Origin: JAENVU01 sp963756815
Lineage (GTDB): Bacteria; Actinomycetota; Acidimicrobiia; IMCC26256; JAENVU01
Length of the DNA stretch: 64,000 nt
Direction of reading: 5' to 3'
NCBI GenBank assembly: GCA_963756815.1
Contig: CAVWPR010000032.1
Coordinates: forward strand, 1 to 64,000
Positions 63,409-64,000 of the stretch are shown here, piece by piece (position 1 is the first letter of the stretch; each line of letters starts with the position of its first letter). Position numbers and translations under genes: made by a program. The notes beneath the pieces were generated by a model. That model did not search any database and was not told the origin of the DNA. It saw only the letters and a list, made by a program, of their open reading frames with translations.

Positions 63409-64000
63409 TCGCCGGGCGTGAGCTTCCGGGCCACGGTGAGGAAGCCGGTGTGGGCGACCATCCGGTGATCGGGGCGCACCGACGCGCCGTCGACGTTCCA
63501 GCCGCGCTGGAGCACCTCGATCGTCTCCGCCATCCCGAACACCGACTCCGCGAGGGTCTCCCGCAGCGTCGAGACCTGGAGAATGGTCGGCAGGTACGAC
63601 AGCAGGATCCCGCCCGGCCGGAGCGCAGTCTCCGCGTGCTTGACCACCTGCCACGGCTCCGGGAGGTCGAGCACGATCCGGTCGAGGTGCTCGACCGCGA
63701 TGCCCTCGTACACGTCGCGCGTCTCGATGGTGAGCGGGATGTCGGTGCCGAGGTAGCCCTCGACGTTGCGCCGCGCGCGATCGGCGAAGTCGTCGCGGAT
63801 CTCGTAGCCGGTGACCGTCCCGGTCGGGCCGACCGCGCGCAGCAGCGTCATCGTGAGCGCGCCCGAGCCCACCCCGGACTCCAGCACCCGTGCCCCCGGG
63901 AAGATGTCGGCGAGCATCAGGATCGGGCCGAGGTCCTTCGGGTAGATCACCTGCGCGCCGCGCGGCATCTCGAGCACGTACTCGCCGAGCGTGGGTCGGA
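63405..64000 (-). CDS. trmI: tRNA (adenine-N1)-methyltransferase TrmI, N-terminus beyond window edge
   Basis: SAM-dependent methyltransferase modifying A58 of tRNA in actinobacteria (Rv2118c family). Visible: RPTLGEYVLEMPRGAQVIYP, the SAM loop VLESGVGSGALTM, VLDLPEPWQVV, and GGILLSYLPTILQV. The gene runs off the right end, so the start and about 80 N-terminal residues are not seen. Next to marP, and close to mpa as in mycobacteria. Confidence 0.92.
   Translation of the reverse strand, partial: RPTLGEYVLEMPRGAQVIYPKDLGPILMLADIFPGARVLESGVGSGALTMTLLRAVGPTGTVTGYEIRDDFADRARRNVEGYLGTDIPLTIETRDVYEGIAVEHLDRIVLDLPEPWQVVKHAETALRPGGILLSYLPTILQVSTLRETLAESVFGMAETIEVLQRGWNVDGASVRPDHRMVAHTGFLTVARKLTPGE

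Noticed and set aside
1..64000. tRNA, rRNA, CRISPR array, toxin-antitoxin pair or insertion sequence
   Set aside because: None recognised on reading both strands; no direct-repeat array or transposase motif was found.

Overview
This window is visibly very GC-rich and densely packed. Many genes start with GTG, and neighbouring genes often overlap as ATGA, GTGA or TGATG. The gene content is actinobacterial: a Pup-proteasome system (pup, prcA, prcB, pafA, dop, mpa), GarA, DUF4193, HelY, PafB/PafC, FtsR-type MerR and MarP. Two blocks keep the Mycobacterium tuberculosis order. One is gcvH-garA-ftsR-DUF151-merR-gcvP (like Rv1826-Rv1832). The other runs trmI...mpa...dop-pup-prcB-prcA...pafA-pafB-pafC...tatA-tatC...helY (like Rv2118c-Rv2092c). 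Absence of typical mycobacterial neighbours, together with Lnt, a duplicated ThyX and a Pup ending in Glu, suggests a deep-branching actinobacterium, possibly Acidimicrobiia. That placement is inference. 

Layout. 0-5 kb: acyl-ACP desaturase, a PfpI mini-operon, and a response regulator with a hybrid kinase. 5-14 kb: mixed metabolic genes, including an odd metallo-beta-lactamase fold protein, gamma-glutamyltransferase and a CoxD/CoxE/XdhC-type molybdoenzyme maturation cluster. 14-18.4 kb: SDR, Dabb protein, CDP-alcohol phosphatidyltransferase and a sugar nucleotidyltransferase with a degenerate mutase domain. 18.6-27.2 kb: glycine cleavage region with regulators and a tandem glycine riboswitch before gcvP. 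About 27.95 kb: a dif-like Xer site, after which most genes switch from the + to the - strand, as expected at a replication terminus. 28-44.8 kb: GNAT, Lnt, DUF4193, ThyX, lipid-kinase-like protein, HelY, Tat, signal peptidase, WYL activators, DUF3866 and PafA. 45-58.8 kb: proteasome core, Pup, Dop, an inserted set of poorly conserved genes (cyclase-AAA, ceramidase-like, XRE regulator, SnoaL-like, secreted protein, methyltransferase) and the proteasomal ATPase. 59-64 kb: ferredoxin, a possible leader peptide, an MgtE-N/CBS protein, an NRAMP-like transporter, MarP and TrmI (cut by the window edge). 

Roles. Pup, PafA, Dop, Mpa and PrcAB form one tagging and degradation pathway. PafBC is expected to control DNA-damage genes. 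GcvP, GcvT and GcvH form three of the four glycine cleavage proteins, and gcvP is under glycine control. 

Two general cautions. First, about 25 genes carry one or more single-base frameshifts, even genes expected to be essential or conserved. The pattern looks like uncorrected sequencing error rather than gene decay, so broken genes are given as one span here. Second, positions of frameshifts are estimates from switching reading frames. 

The most novel signals are a family of about 80-bp dispersed elements whose terminal stems differ in sequence yet stay complementary in each copy, hairpins that enclose both stop codons of convergent gene pairs, and the dif-like site with an extra inverted half-site. 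No tRNA, rRNA, CRISPR array or recognisable insertion sequence was seen.
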